A stretch of DNA of 64,000 nucleotides from Ereboglobus sp. (GCA_029974595.1 JARKRC010000051.1:31214-95213); one strand, 5' to 3'. Shown: positions 17,199 through 25,469, counted from the first letter of the stretch. Notes: generated by a model from the letters alone, not told the origin. Program-made: numbers and translations.

Positions 17199-18179
17199 AT
17201 GAACAAACGCTCTCTTCGCATGCGCTTTACCGCGCTCTTTCTGCTGGCCTGCTCCAGCATGGCATCGGCATCCAATGCGCAAAACGCCGTGCCCGTCCGC
17301 AAACCGGAGCCGCCCATCGCGGGTGTCGAGCATGTGCTCATCATCAGCATCGACGGCCTGCGGCCCGACCGCATGTTGATCTGCGACGCGCCGGTGTTGC
17401 GCGGGCTGCTGAAGGAAGGCGCTTACACGATGTGGGCGCGCACGATCGTGCCGGCGATCACGCTGCCGGCGCACGCAAGCATGCTCACGGGCGTCAACGA
17501 ACGCAAACACGGCATCGAGTGGAACCGCGATTTGCCGTTGAAGGAGCCGGTTTATCCGCGCGTGCCGACGATTTTTGAAATGGCGGCAAAGGCCGGCTGC
17601 ACAACGGCCATGATCGCGGGCAAATCGAAGTTCAGCGCCCTCAACAAACCGGGAACGATCAACCATGTATTCGTGCCCGACGAATATGAACCGGACAGCA
17701 CCAAGGCCAACGGTTCAAACAGCGTGGTCCTCGAAAGAGCCGTTTCCATCATCGAAAAGCACAAGCCGGCGCTAACCTTTGTGCATCTCCCGGACGTGGA
17801 TGTCATCGGCCATCAGGAAGGCTGGGGATCGCCCGGGCAATCCGCAGTCATCGAGCAGACCGACGCCGACGTGGGCAAGGTGTTCGCCGCGCTCGATCGC
17901 GCGGGCATTCGCGAAAAAACAATCGTGATCGTCACCGCCGACCACGGTGGCGCGGGGCGCACGCACGGGCAGACGGATTTCGACGACATGCGCAGCCGCC
18001 ACATTCCCTGGATCATCACCGGCCCGGGCGTGCGCGCGTCTTTTGACCTGACACAGGTTCAACCGCTGCAAGTGAGCGTGATGGACACCGCCGCGACATC
18101 GCTCTGGCTGCTCGGGCTGCTCGTTCCGCCCAATCTGGACGGCAAGCCGGTCAAGGCTGCGTTTGTGGATGCGAAGTAA
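17199..18179 (+). CDS. Secreted alkaline-phosphatase-fold phosphodiesterase/pyrophosphatase
   Basis: A 326-residue exported enzyme of the type I phosphodiesterase/nucleotide pyrophosphatase family. A signal peptide (about 1-28, ending ASNAQ) is followed by metal site ISIDGLRPD, the nucleophile threonine in VPAITLPAHASMLTG, DVDVIGHQ and TADHGG, which give the two-zinc site. The substrate may be nucleotide or phospholipid head groups in the periplasm; not readable. The start is ATG 17199. It stands upstream of tRNA-Cys, which is on the other strand. Confidence 0.9.
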   Translation: MNKRSLRMRFTALFLLACSSMASASNAQNAVPVRKPEPPIAGVEHVLIISIDGLRPDRMLICDAPVLRGLLKEGAYTMWARTIVPAITLPAHASMLTGVNERKHGIEWNRDLPLKEPVYPRVPTIFEMAAKAGCTTAMIAGKSKFSALNKPGTINHVFVPDEYEPDSTKANGSNSVVLERAVSIIEKHKPALTFVHLPDVDVIGHQEGWGSPGQSAVIEQTDADVGKVFAALDRAGIREKTIVIVTADHGGAGRTHGQTDFDDMRSRHIPWIITGPGVRASFDLTQVQPLQVSVMDTAATSLWLLGLLVPPNLDGKPVKAAFVDAK

Positions 18180-18211
18180 GCCCGTCATGGGTCCGCAAAC
18201 CCTCGTAAAAT

Positions 18212-18286
18212 TGGAGGCGCGGGCCGGAATTGAACCGGCGCATAGAGGTTTTGCAGACCTCGGCCTTACCACTTGGCTACCGCGCC
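18212..18286 (-). tRNA. tRNA-Cys (GCA)
   Basis: The 75-base cloverleaf reads on the minus strand: acceptor GGCGCGG pairs with CCGCGCC, anticodon GCA in CTGCAAA, T-arm GCCGGTTCAATTCCGGC, discriminator U and an encoded CCA. It marks the left border of the low-GC cassette-like island. Confidence 0.96.
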
Positions 18287-18497
18287 CTGAAAAAGGGAAC
18301 GTGAACGGAAAAGAAAAGCGCCGCCCGCTCAAGCCAAAACTTTCCTCCCAGCCGAAATAGCCCGCCCGCTCGGATTGTCAGGCATGAGGCCGGGGTTCAC
18401 ATTCCCGACGAGATTCAGATGCTGGAAAAAACAAGGTCAGTTTTCGTATGACGATGCTTGGCCTTCATCCTCTGCAAAAATTGACAAAACACCACCT

Positions 18498-18550
18498 AGT
18501 GTCGTCGGCTTTCCAAGTGTCGTCGGCTTTCCAGTGTCGTCGGCTTTCCT
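18498..18550. repeat. Tandem 17-18 bp repeat, three copies
   Basis: Three head-to-tail copies of GTGTCGTCGGCTTTCC, spaced 17-18 bases, at 18498-18515, 18516-18533 and 18534-18550. The gap 18287-18632 holds no recognised gene. Confidence 0.85.
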
Positions 18551-18632
18551 TTCGAACGTGGCAAGCGCGCTAAACGTATTATACGTGCGCCATTCGATCT
18601 GATTAAACTCTTTGAAAGGATTTTCCATCTTT

Positions 18633-18722
18633 GACTAACGTTTAATATGAGCTACGCGGAGCACCAAGCGTTAATTCGCAGAACAATCACCCATCCGCGT
18701 TGGCTCTGGCTACTAGTTAGCA
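18633..18722 (-). other. attC-like recombination site (integron cassette)
   Basis: An about 90-base imperfect palindrome immediately past the stop of the next gene. The left arm GCTAACTAGTAGCCAGAGCC and right arm TAGCTCATATTAAACGTTAG (minus strand) pair through AAC/GTT ends and the inner AACGCGG/CCGCG boxes, with an unpaired base, as in attC sites. Its inner sequence is closely similar to the site at 36741-36828. The outer boxes only partly fit RYYYAAC/GTTRRRY. Confidence 0.55.
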
Positions 18723-19105
18723 TCTTTCTCTATCTCGAAAAGTTCCTTGGTGATATAATCATCATATGATTTCGATAATATTATAAGTTCCCGCTGTAAT
18801 TTTAAATATTTTTTCAAACCACTGGTAAAATTGGTATAATTTAGCGATTCAAAAGCATACCTCAGTGAGCCGAAGAAAGCAATAAACAATGCTATATATT
18901 CAATAATTTCTATAATGTCCATCTTGAAAAAATTAATAATACAAAGAGGCACGCAACAAGCTGCAACACCTATCATTCTACGCTCAAAATACCGATCTTT
19001 ATTAAATCTTCGCCAAGCTGAAGATACTGACGCTGATATATATTCATCAAAAACATCTGCACTCATCTCTTTGAATTGCGCGTATTCCGCCTTAGATAAA
19101 GGCAT
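18713..19105 (-). CDS. Small membrane protein of unknown function (cassette gene)
   Basis: A 130-residue protein starting MPLSKAEYAQFKEMSADVFD at ATG 19103-19105. After a charged N-terminal helix (to about 50) there are two adjacent hydrophobic segments (MIGVAACCVPLCIINFF and IIEIIEYIALFIAFFGSL), then a long charged C-terminal helix. This 2-TM plus coiled C-terminus outline resembles SLATT-type membrane effector domains, but I cannot confirm that. It is AT-rich compared with the chromosome, and its stop codon sits in the GCTAAC box of an attC-like site, which suggests an integron cassette. Confidence 0.6.
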   Translation of the reverse strand: MPLSKAEYAQFKEMSADVFDEYISASVSSAWRRFNKDRYFERRMIGVAACCVPLCIINFFKMDIIEIIEYIALFIAFFGSLRYAFESLNYTNFTSGLKKYLKLQRELIILSKSYDDYITKELFEIEKDAN

Positions 19106-19159
19106 TTGAGGACGTCGAAAAGAATATGTATTTATAATCATTATCGTGGTATTTTTAAT

Positions 19160-19234
19160 GGAATATTTAAGAAAAACCAAACGGAGGCGACAGCTGTTAA
19201 ATTGAAAAATAATCGTCTCTGGCTACCGGTTATC
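19160..19234 (-). other. Decayed attC-like site
   Basis: Just past the stop of the DUF2007 gene the minus strand reads GATAACCGGTAGCCAGAG, matching the 5' arm of the site at 18633-18722, then CAATTTAACAGCTGTCGCCT, matching its centre. The 3' arm is poorly preserved. Confidence 0.3.
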
Positions 19235-19241
19235 TTTTTTA

Positions 19242-19832
19242 TTATTCTAAAATTTTTAACTGCGACGGCTCAAAAAGTTTTTCTTGATGTTCTTCTTTTT
19301 TGTCGAACCATGTGCAAAGCACCATTTGGCGAGCGTGGTATTCTCCGATATTCGAAACAGTCATTTTAGGGCCGCCAGATTTTAGCTGAACAACATCTCC
19401 TATTTTAATATCCATTGTGTATATGTGATTATGAGATTCGTATAACTCTTGTGGCGCAGTGAATGAAGGCAGGGATGGAGAATCGCTCTGTCCTTCTTCC
19501 AACTTTGGTTTCGTCGCTTTACAATTCCAGCAAGCACTAAAAGTCTCTGGAACTGCTTCACCGCACTTTTGGCAGACCCAATCAGAGGAAATTGATATTT
19601 CCTTCTTTCGCATCGTCATAAATGCGGAAACAATCGACTTTGCCTCTTCTGCGTCGCTATCGTTAGTGACACACAAAGTAGGCCAAAATAGGTTTGTTAG
19701 AACGCCTATCATACCCATCATGGCCGTATCCGCGTTCTGATTCTGTATATAACAGGGTATACCAGCAGCGTCTAACTCGGACTTGAGAAGTCCTACGATT
19801 ATAGGATCTGGGTTGGAATATACTTCGATCAT
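19242..19832 (-). CDS. DUF2007 / zinc ribbon / DUF2158 fusion protein
   Basis: A 196-residue soluble protein of three parts. Residues 1-75 (VYSNPDPIIVGLLKSELDAA, then VTNDSDAEEAKSIVSAF) fit the DUF2007 'putative signal-transducing' domain. Residues 86-106 are a zinc ribbon (C87, C90, C101, C104). Residues 140-196 (IKIGDVVQLKSGGPKMTVSN, then CTWFDKK, LFEPSQL) fit the small DUF2158/YodC-like domain normally found as its own protein. None has a firm function. The start is ATG 19830-19832, ten bases from the IS end. Before the insertion this ATG overlapped the stop of the upstream gene as ATGA. Confidence 0.7.
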   Translation of the reverse strand: MIEVYSNPDPIIVGLLKSELDAAGIPCYIQNQNADTAMMGMIGVLTNLFWPTLCVTNDSDAEEAKSIVSAFMTMRKKEISISSDWVCQKCGEAVPETFSACWNCKATKPKLEEGQSDSPSLPSFTAPQELYESHNHIYTMDIKIGDVVQLKSGGPKMTVSNIGEYHARQMVLCTWFDKKEEHQEKLFEPSQLKILE

Positions 19833-19842
19833 ATGATTCTTA

Positions 19843-20697
19843 GAGCGTCTAACAAAATGATTTTGGGAGGAATCTGGGCATGACAATGGAAGCGGCAAGC
19901 GAAAGAAAGGCGCGATGCATATAGCCATGGCGCTCATAGCGGATTCGCAACCGCCGGAATTGGTGGAGCCTGGCGATGGTTCTTTCGACCACCCAGCGTT
20001 TCGCGCCCAGGCCGCTGCCATGCGCGGTGCAGCGTTTGGCCAGAAACGGCCCGATGCCTTCGTTTTTGAGGCGTTGTCGGAAGGCGGCGCAATCATAGGC
20101 GCGGTCGGCATACAGGCTGATGGTTTTGCAACGCAGGCAATCAGGCAGTCCGGCGAGCAGGGCAAACAGATAACCGGTGTCATGGCGGTTCGCAGCCGAC
20201 AGGCTGGTTGTCAGAGGCACGCCTTTGGCGTCGCTCAGGACATGGTGTTTGCTGCCCGATTTGGCCCGGTCGACCGGATTTGGCCCCGTCTGGCTCCCCC
20301 AAAAACAGCCCTCACGCTGCTTGAGTCCACAGTCACTCTCGACCAGTCGATTTTCCCCGCTCCGCCGAGTTTTTCGAGCAAGGCCAATTGCAGCCGATCC
20401 CATACTCCCGCAGCCAGCCAATCGCGCATGCGCCGCCAGCATGTCATGCCGCTGCCGCACCCGAGTTCCTGCGGCAAATCCTCCCACCCCATGCCCGTTT
20501 TCAATATGAAAATGATGCCCGTGAGCGCTTCTCGGTTTCCTATCGACTTTCGCCCGGGATTGCGTTTGCGCCGCGCCTTCGGCGCCGGCAGCAAATCTTT
20601 GATCTGTTCCCATAACTCGTCGCTTAATAGTGGCTTTGCCATTCATCACGCTCATCATAATTTTCCGCCCCCCCTCAATCCATTTTGTTAGACGCTC
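19843..20697 (-). mobile_element. IS5-family insertion sequence (IS427-like)
   Basis: An 855-bp element with inverted ends GAGCGTCTAACAAAATG and CATTTTGTTAGACGCTC, flanked by a 3-bp TTA duplication (19840-19842 and 20698-20700). It encodes a two-frame transposase. Clean ends and duplication suggest recent insertion. Removing it and one TTA restores an ATGA overlap between the two neighbouring genes. Confidence 0.93.
19849..20642 (-). CDS. IS5-family transposase, two overlapping frames joined by -1 frameshift
   Basis: DDE transposase. The first frame starts at ATG 20640-20642 (MAKPLLSDELWEQIKDLLPA) and stops at 20235; the second runs to 19849. The first carries VTVDSSSVRAVFGG with the first catalytic Asp, the second SQTGPNPVDRAKSGSKHHV, LYADRAYD (second Asp) and RWVVERTIARLHQFRRL (Glu). 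The overlap contains T5G5A (TTTTTGGGGGA), a slippery run; a -1 slip there joins FGG to SQTGP as in full-length relatives. The frameshift is probably programmed, not decay. Confidence 0.9.
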
Positions 20698-21400
20698 TTA
20701 GAACGAAAAGTTTAAATCCTATATATAAGAAAAAACAGGGCCACCATAACCTGAGAATCGTAAAATCTCGCATATTCCCTATTGCTATAAACGAGAATAT
20801 CGCTAAAAAAATGAAATATGGAGCCGCTAACCAGCGTAAAATAAATGGCTTCCAACAAAATGCCAAAGCGAAGCCGGCGTATATTCCAACAACTATCCAA
20901 TTAACCAGTTTATCGCCCTGGTTGTTTTCAATTTGCGAAGCAATAATTATAGGATTGAGAAGTAGTAGCGCGGCTGCAAGATATACAATAGTAGGGTGAC
21001 GTATAATCTCGGTAATTCGGGACTTCGCCTTTGATTTGAGGTGTGGCGTTGGCTCTGTTGGGGGCGCATGTTGTTCGGGAGATGGCTTCTGTGGTGCACA
21101 TCTTGCATCTTTTTCCTTGAACGCTGCATAGGCGGCGGCGGCAATTAGAGTAACAATCAGTATCTGAACACCAAGCTGGCGGATATCCATCGCGATGGAG
21201 CGTTCGGCCGTTAGTGGTCCCCAACTGCTACCGATATATCCAATGAACTTGAAACCGCCGCTGGAACTACTGCTATCGAACATAATACCGCCGCCACTAA
21301 CATGCGCGGTAGTCGTGATGACAAGCGTGGGTGGAAATAGGAGCATCGCTGCTAGGATGCCAATGTATGCAAAGAGTAGTAGTTTACGATGGGGAGTCAT
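20675..21400 (-). CDS. Multi-pass membrane protein of unknown function, 3' end altered by IS
   Basis: A 241-residue membrane protein with about six hydrophobic segments: near residues 6-28, 76-95, 134-153, 165-184, 188-210 and 215-232. A Gly/Ser-rich stretch (GGGIMFDSSSSSGGF) lies between the first two. I do not recognise the family. The last residues (ASNKMD) are encoded by the IS inverted repeat; without the IS the protein would have ended LRII with its TGA overlapping the ATG of the DUF2007 gene. Composition is AT-richer than the core genes. The start ATG 21398-21400 lies just after an attC-like site. Confidence 0.65.
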   Translation of the reverse strand: MTPHRKLLLFAYIGILAAMLLFPPTLVITTTAHVSGGGIMFDSSSSSGGFKFIGYIGSSWGPLTAERSIAMDIRQLGVQILIVTLIAAAAYAAFKEKDARCAPQKPSPEQHAPPTEPTPHLKSKAKSRITEIIRHPTIVYLAAALLLLNPIIIASQIENNQGDKLVNWIVVGIYAGFALAFCWKPFILRWLAAPYFIFLAIFSFIAIGNMRDFTILRLWWPCFFLYIGFKLFVLRASNKMD

Positions 21401-21407
21401 ACTCTCA

Positions 21408-21509
21408 GGCTAAGATGAAGCTCAGACACCGAGCCGGTGACGATCGAAAACGCTGATCCTTCCGAAAGCCCCGCGCGCAACCGAGGTTGTCTGTAGCGTC
21501 TGGTTAGCC
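21408..21509 (-). other. attC-like recombination site
   Basis: About 102 bases between two minus-strand genes. The ends are GGGCTAAC and CTTAGCC, and the inner arms GCTACAGACAACC and GGTGTCTGAGC are complementary with one bulged base, the layout of an attC hairpin. The upstream gene's TAA stop lies inside the GGCTAAC box, as in integron cassettes. The sequence differs from the other sites in the window, as attC sites often do. Confidence 0.5.
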
Positions 21510-21974
21510 CTTTCTTTCATCACTTTGGTACCCTCGCTTCCGAGCATGGACCCGCTTGATGCGGGACTCCTGTCTCTTCGCATCTTCGGAATAATCTTCA
21601 AGCCAACGATTAAGTCGCTCGACGATACTTCCCAGCCTATCACCAACAATTTGGCCAAGGTGCTCGATCTCATCACCGACGCGAGACCGCCGCAGCCCCT
21701 TTCTAAAACGTCGATAGCAGTACATTGCTGCCGCACCGCCTATAGCACCCAGGAGTACCATTGAACCCGGACGAACCTCCGTAATACAAAAGAGCGGAGG
21801 TGGTTCGTCTCTTACGCGAGCGTAGCGATAGCGAAACGGCGGAGGAAGATAGTAGTCCTCCATTTCCGTCCAGAGTGCGTCATCGACTAGCTCTATGATC
21901 TCCGCGAGTTCTCGGCCCGCAATGAAGCCGTCATACTCGATTACGATTTCGATCAATGATTCGTTCTGGAGCAT
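21504..21974 (-). CDS. Protein of unknown function with one membrane helix (cassette gene)
   Basis: A 156-residue protein. Residues 1-55 are acidic (LIEIVIEYDGFIAGRELAEI), a Pro/Tyr-rich stretch follows (YYLPPPFRYRYARV), then one hydrophobic segment (SMVLLGAIGGAAAMYCY) and a basic, probably helical C-terminus (EIEHLGQIVGDRLGSIVERL). No family recognised. The start chosen is ATG 21972-21974; a GTG at 22019 is in frame. It is the first gene of the minus-strand island, and its stop lies in an attC-like box. Confidence 0.6.
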   Translation of the reverse strand: MLQNESLIEIVIEYDGFIAGRELAEIIELVDDALWTEMEDYYLPPPFRYRYARVRDEPPPLFCITEVRPGSMVLLGAIGGAAAMYCYRRFRKGLRRSRVGDEIEHLGQIVGDRLGSIVERLNRWLEDYSEDAKRQESRIKRVHARKRGYQSDERKG

Positions 21975-22013
21975 ATGTTCTCGGGTTTTAGGTTGGGCTA
22001 AAGTATTATTGAG

Positions 22014-22028
22014 CTGCACTCAGTGCAG
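22014..22028. promoter_or_regulatory. Perfect palindrome upstream of the island, possible operator
   Basis: CTGCAC-TCA-GTGCAG is a perfect inverted repeat 40 bases upstream of the first gene of the minus-strand island. It could be an operator or a short hairpin in the leader. No promoter boxes are clear around it. Confidence 0.3.
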
Positions 22029-22388
22029 TATGAGTGGCATTTGGGAGTGAGGTAATTCGGGTCATGGTATGATGACCAGAAGACTATGTTTCTTTTATTT
22101 TGCAAGGGTTTATGCCGTAAAAAAAATCAGAGCCCGTTTTTTTTGGGTTATTTCATGGTTGCCTTGCAGGGGACAAAAGCTGCACTGGGCCGGTCATGAA
22201 CTCGAAGGTTGTTTCGTTTCCAGGGTGGCAGGCGGTTTTGGATGGCGATTCAATCCCGGCGGACCGGCGGAATTTCGGGAGCGTTATTGGAAGGCGCTTC
22301 TGATGCCTTTGCAGCGTTGCAAGGAGAAGCGAAAGGGCCAGTCGCCGACTGGCTGGTTGATGATCCAAGGCAAACCGTCACGCCGCGC
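22029..22388. other. Gap with no confident gene
   Basis: Between the island and the HAD gene. Bases 22130-22150 contain a T8 run after GCCCG. Bases 22200-22380 are GC-rich with coding-like composition on the plus strand (frame giving GALLEGASDAFAALQGEAKG), but no start and no family; it may be a fragment of a deleted gene. Confidence 0.35.
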
Positions 22389-22985
22389 TCAGGGGCGGCT
22401 GGGGACGTGGACGACTTGCATGCCGGCGGCGACGGCGGCTTGGAGGCCGGGCGTGGCGTCCTCGAAGGCGAGGCATTTTTCGGGATCGACGCCCGCGAGT
22501 TTCGCCGCGAGCAGGAACATGTCGGGATGCGGCTTGCCGCGGCCCGACGGGACATCGGCGGGCGTGACCACGATTTTGAAAATGTGATCGAGCTTCGCCG
22601 CCTTGAGCGCGGGCAGCGCGATGTCACGATAGCCGCCCGTTGCAATGGCGACGGGATGCGTTTTTGCGACGCGCTCGGCGAAGGAGGCGACGAGTTCGAT
22701 GCGTTTGATTTCGGAGATGAGGTCAATATACATGGCTTCTTTCACATGCATGACCTCGTCGGGATCGAGTTTCAGGCCGTAGCGCTTGCCGAAGACGGCG
22801 GCGACGCCTTGCGAGTTCACTCCGCCGAGCGAGTAAAACAGATCCTTGTCGAGCGTTTCCGTCATGCCGTATTTGCGCAGCGCGGCTTCCCAAGTGCGAT
22901 AGTGCAGCGGCATGGAGTCAACCAGGGTGCCGTCGAGATCGAAGATGTAGCCGGCGAAATCGCCTGCGGGAATATTGAGCTTCAT
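22389..22985 (-). CDS. HAD-superfamily phosphatase, beta-phosphoglucomutase-like
   Basis: A 198-residue cytosolic enzyme of HAD subfamily IA. Motif I FDLDGTLVDS (D16 nucleophile, D18), motif II ATGGY, motif III lysine in GRGKPHPDMF and motif IV FEDATPG are all present, with a small helical cap between (MPLHYRTWEAALRKYGM). The substrate may be a sugar phosphate or phosphoglycolate; it cannot be decided from sequence. The start is ATG 22983-22985. The upstream open frame is tRNA-region sequence and not part of the protein. Confidence 0.9.
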   Translation of the reverse strand: MKLNIPAGDFAGYIFDLDGTLVDSMPLHYRTWEAALRKYGMTETLDKDLFYSLGGVNSQGVAAVFGKRYGLKLDPDEVMHVKEAMYIDLISEIKRIELVASFAERVAKTHPVAIATGGYRDIALPALKAAKLDHIFKIVVTPADVPSGRGKPHPDMFLLAAKLAGVDPEKCLAFEDATPGLQAAVAAGMQVVHVPSRP

Positions 22986-23047
22986 GAAAATTAAGTCCAG
23001 GGAGGAGGCGTCCCGCCTTGATCTGCCATAAGCAGCGCCGTGATGTT

Positions 23048-23122
23048 TGGTGCGAGCGCCGGGAGTCGAACCCGGATCAACGGCTTCGGAGACCGCTACA
23101 CTATCCATTGTGCTACGCCCGC
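23048..23122 (-). tRNA. tRNA-Arg (CCG)
   Basis: The minus strand reads acceptor GCGGGCG pairing with CGCTCGC, anticodon CCG in TCTCCGAAG, T-arm CCGGGTTCGACTCCCGG, discriminator A and encoded CCA. 75 bases. Confidence 0.95.
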
Positions 23123-23179
23123 ATTGGTGGTGGCACGCGGGGAGGACTTCACGGGCAAAGACGCGGGAACTCAAGCTTT

Positions 23180-23640
23180 TCGTTTTCCGCGCGGGGAAAA
23201 TGGATCACGGAAACAAGGAAGGACGGAGAGATTCACCACAAAGGCTCAAAGGACACAAAGATCGGAAAAGGAGGAAGGGGGCGGAAAGAAGACAGAGATC
23301 GGAGAGCGGAGGTTGAGCTTTCGTTGAAACGCATGGCGGCAGCGCGAGTGGGTCGGGGTGGTATGGGCGGATCGGGTGGCATGGGCTGGCAGCCTGTGTT
23401 CCTGGCTCAATTTTCAACCGCGAATGAACGCCAAAACCCGCGAATAAAAACCACCCTGCCGGATATCCGAACACGCTCTTGCCTGTGTCGGGAAACCATG
23501 GGTTGAGTGGCACGGGCATCCTGCCCGTGTTCCGTAAATACGGGCTGCCAGCCCGTGTTGTGCGATGAGCATGGGCAAGGATGCCCATGCCACCCGATCC
23601 CACGGGCAGGATGCCCGTGCCACTCGATCCGTCTGCGGTT
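23180..23640. repeat. Repeat-filled gap (families A and D)
   Basis: No gene is seen between tRNA-Arg and htrA. The first part has AG-rich 'TTCACCACAAAGGCTCAAAG' filler (family D, also at 35968, 49500 and 55095). From 23370 on, several family A hairpins occur in series, interrupted by ACCGCGAATGAACGCC, also present at 49618. Confidence 0.8.
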
Positions 23641-23667
23641 TATCGATTCGTGGAAGGGAGCGGTGTT

Positions 23668-25260
23668 TTAGTTGTTGTCCGAGGATGAGGGGCTTTTGGT
23701 TTCGTCAACGAGCACGAAGCGGGTCGCGCCCTGTGTCCAGATGCGGAGGAGAGTTTTTTTCGTCGGCGGGTTCTCGGTGAGTTTCACGGCTTCGTCGGCG
23801 CTGGCGACGGGTTCACGGTTGATTTCCTGGATCACGTCGCCGGGGCGCAGACCCGCGGCGGCGGCGGCGCTGTCGGGATCGATGTCGGTGATGACGGCGC
23901 CGGTGACGCCGGCGGGGATGTTGTAGGCGCGGCGGATGCGGGCGTCGATGTCGGAGACGCCGACGCCGTTGAGGGTGCCGGTGTCCTCGGTTTTGCCGGA
24001 GACATCCCTGCCGGCGGTGGTTTTCTCGCCGGGCTGGTTGCCGACCTTGATGGTGAGTTTTTCGGCTTTGCCGTCGCGGTTCACGGTGATGGGCGCGGTG
24101 GAGCCGGGTGCGACGGCGGCGACGGCGAGGCGGAGGGTGCGGCCGTCCTTGACGGGTTTGCCGTTGAAGTTGGTGATGACGTCGCCGGATTTGATGCCGG
24201 CCTTGGAGGCGGGGCTGTCGGGCGTGACTTCGGCGACGAGGGCGCCGTCCGCGTTTTTGAGTTTGAATTGCTCGGCCATTTCAGGGGTGAGGTTTTGCAC
24301 GGAGACGCCGATGAAGCCGCGGACGACTTTGCCGTTGGCGACGAGTTGCTCCATGACGCTGCGGGCGAGATTGGAGGGGATGGCGAGGCCGATGCCTTGG
24401 AAGCCGCCGGTGCGGGAGAGGATGGCGGTGTTGATGCCGATGACGAAGCCGCGCGCGTCGGTGAGGGCGCCGCCGGAGTTGCCGGGGTTGATGGAGGCGT
24501 CGGTTTGGATGAAGTCTTCGTAGCCCTGGCCGTCTTCGATGATGCCGACGCCGCGTCCGAGGGCGCTGATGATGCCGGAGGTGACGGTCTGGCCGATGCC
24601 GAAGGGGTTTCCGATGGCGAGCACGCGGTCGCCGACTTCAAGCTGATCGCTGTCGGTGAAGGTGGCTGCGGGGAGCCCGTCGGCGTCGATCTTGATGACG
24701 GCGAGGTCGGTCTTCGGGTCGGTGCCGACGACTTTGGCTGCGAGCTCGCGGCCATCGTTGAGGGAAACTTTGATTTCGTCGGCGCCGGTGACGACGTGGG
24801 CGTTGGTGAGGATGTAGCCGTCGGGGCTGACGATCACGCCGGAGCCGAGGCCGGATTGCTGGGGCTGGCGTTGCATGCGCGAGCCGCGGCGGTTTTGTCC
24901 GCGATCCGGAACTTGGCGCTCATCGTCGTCCGGGCCGAAGAAGGGGCCGAAGAAATCGCGGAAACGCGGGTCGTTGAAGAAGGGCAGGCCTTGCATCGGG
25001 ACGTTTTTGGCGCGTTCGGTGACGAGGACTTTGACGACGCTGGGCGCGACTTGTTTGACGATGGGCGCATAGCTTTCCGTGGCGGAGGGCGCGGTGCGGG
25101 AGACGGGCTTGTCGTCAACTTTGACGGTGACGCCGGGCTTCGACGATTGCTGCGCGAAGACGAGGGCCGAGAGGGTGATCGCGGCCACGGCGGCGAGGCT
25201 GCCTGCGAGGAGCGCGATGGAGCGGCGGGCGGGATTGGCGTGTGTGTTGTTGTTGGTCAT
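23668..25260 (-). CDS. htrA: Periplasmic HtrA/Deg-family serine protease with two PDZ domains
   Basis: A 530-residue envelope quality-control protease. The N-terminus has a signal/anchor helix (residues 13-36). The trypsin-like domain carries H155 (TNAHVV), D185 (KTDLAVIK) and S262 (INPGNSGGAL). Two PDZ domains follow, around 300-400 (GFIGVSVQNLTPEMAEQF, SGDVITNFNGKPV) and 430-520 (PAGVTGAVITDIDPDSAAA, RPGDVIQEINREPV). Residues 85-135 form a long acidic/basic LA loop (FFGPFFGPDDDE, QNRRGSRMQRQPQQ). The chosen start MTNNNTHANPARRS gives a normal signal; a GTG 96 bases upstream is in frame. DegP, DegQ and DegS cannot be told apart here. Confidence 0.94.
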   Translation of the reverse strand: MTNNNTHANPARRSIALLAGSLAAVAAITLSALVFAQQSSKPGVTVKVDDKPVSRTAPSATESYAPIVKQVAPSVVKVLVTERAKNVPMQGLPFFNDPRFRDFFGPFFGPDDDERQVPDRGQNRRGSRMQRQPQQSGLGSGVIVSPDGYILTNAHVVTGADEIKVSLNDGRELAAKVVGTDPKTDLAVIKIDADGLPAATFTDSDQLEVGDRVLAIGNPFGIGQTVTSGIISALGRGVGIIEDGQGYEDFIQTDASINPGNSGGALTDARGFVIGINTAILSRTGGFQGIGLAIPSNLARSVMEQLVANGKVVRGFIGVSVQNLTPEMAEQFKLKNADGALVAEVTPDSPASKAGIKSGDVITNFNGKPVKDGRTLRLAVAAVAPGSTAPITVNRDGKAEKLTIKVGNQPGEKTTAGRDVSGKTEDTGTLNGVGVSDIDARIRRAYNIPAGVTGAVITDIDPDSAAAAAGLRPGDVIQEINREPVASADEAVKLTENPPTKKTLLRIWTQGATRFVLVDETKSPSSSDNN

Positions 25261-25469
25261 ATAAGTTGGAGGAAGTGTCTTTTGACTGGTTGCGTGTGTG
25301 TTGAAATGGATGGGCGCGGCCTGTTTTTTCGGATTATGCGGACAAAATAATCGCACGAAAGTTTTTCGGATTCCTTTCGCGAGGCTTACTTTTTTGTAAT
25401 TTTCGCGGTTAATTTCCGTGCGCTTGATGGGGGTTCAGAATACCATGGCGGGAATTTTTTTCAACCATC

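Noticed and set aside
18498..18550. Possible CRISPR array
   Set aside because: The three 17-18 bp units are directly adjacent, with no spacers; it is a simple tandem repeat. No cas genes in the window.
19849..20642. Transposase as a decayed pseudogene
   Set aside because: The frame change lies at a T5G5A slippery run at the position known for IS427-type programmed frameshifts, and all catalytic residues, both ends and the target duplication are intact.
23350..23635. Series of hairpins as a CRISPR or an attC array
   Set aside because: The units are the dispersed family A repeat found singly elsewhere; spacing is irregular and there is no link to gene ends.
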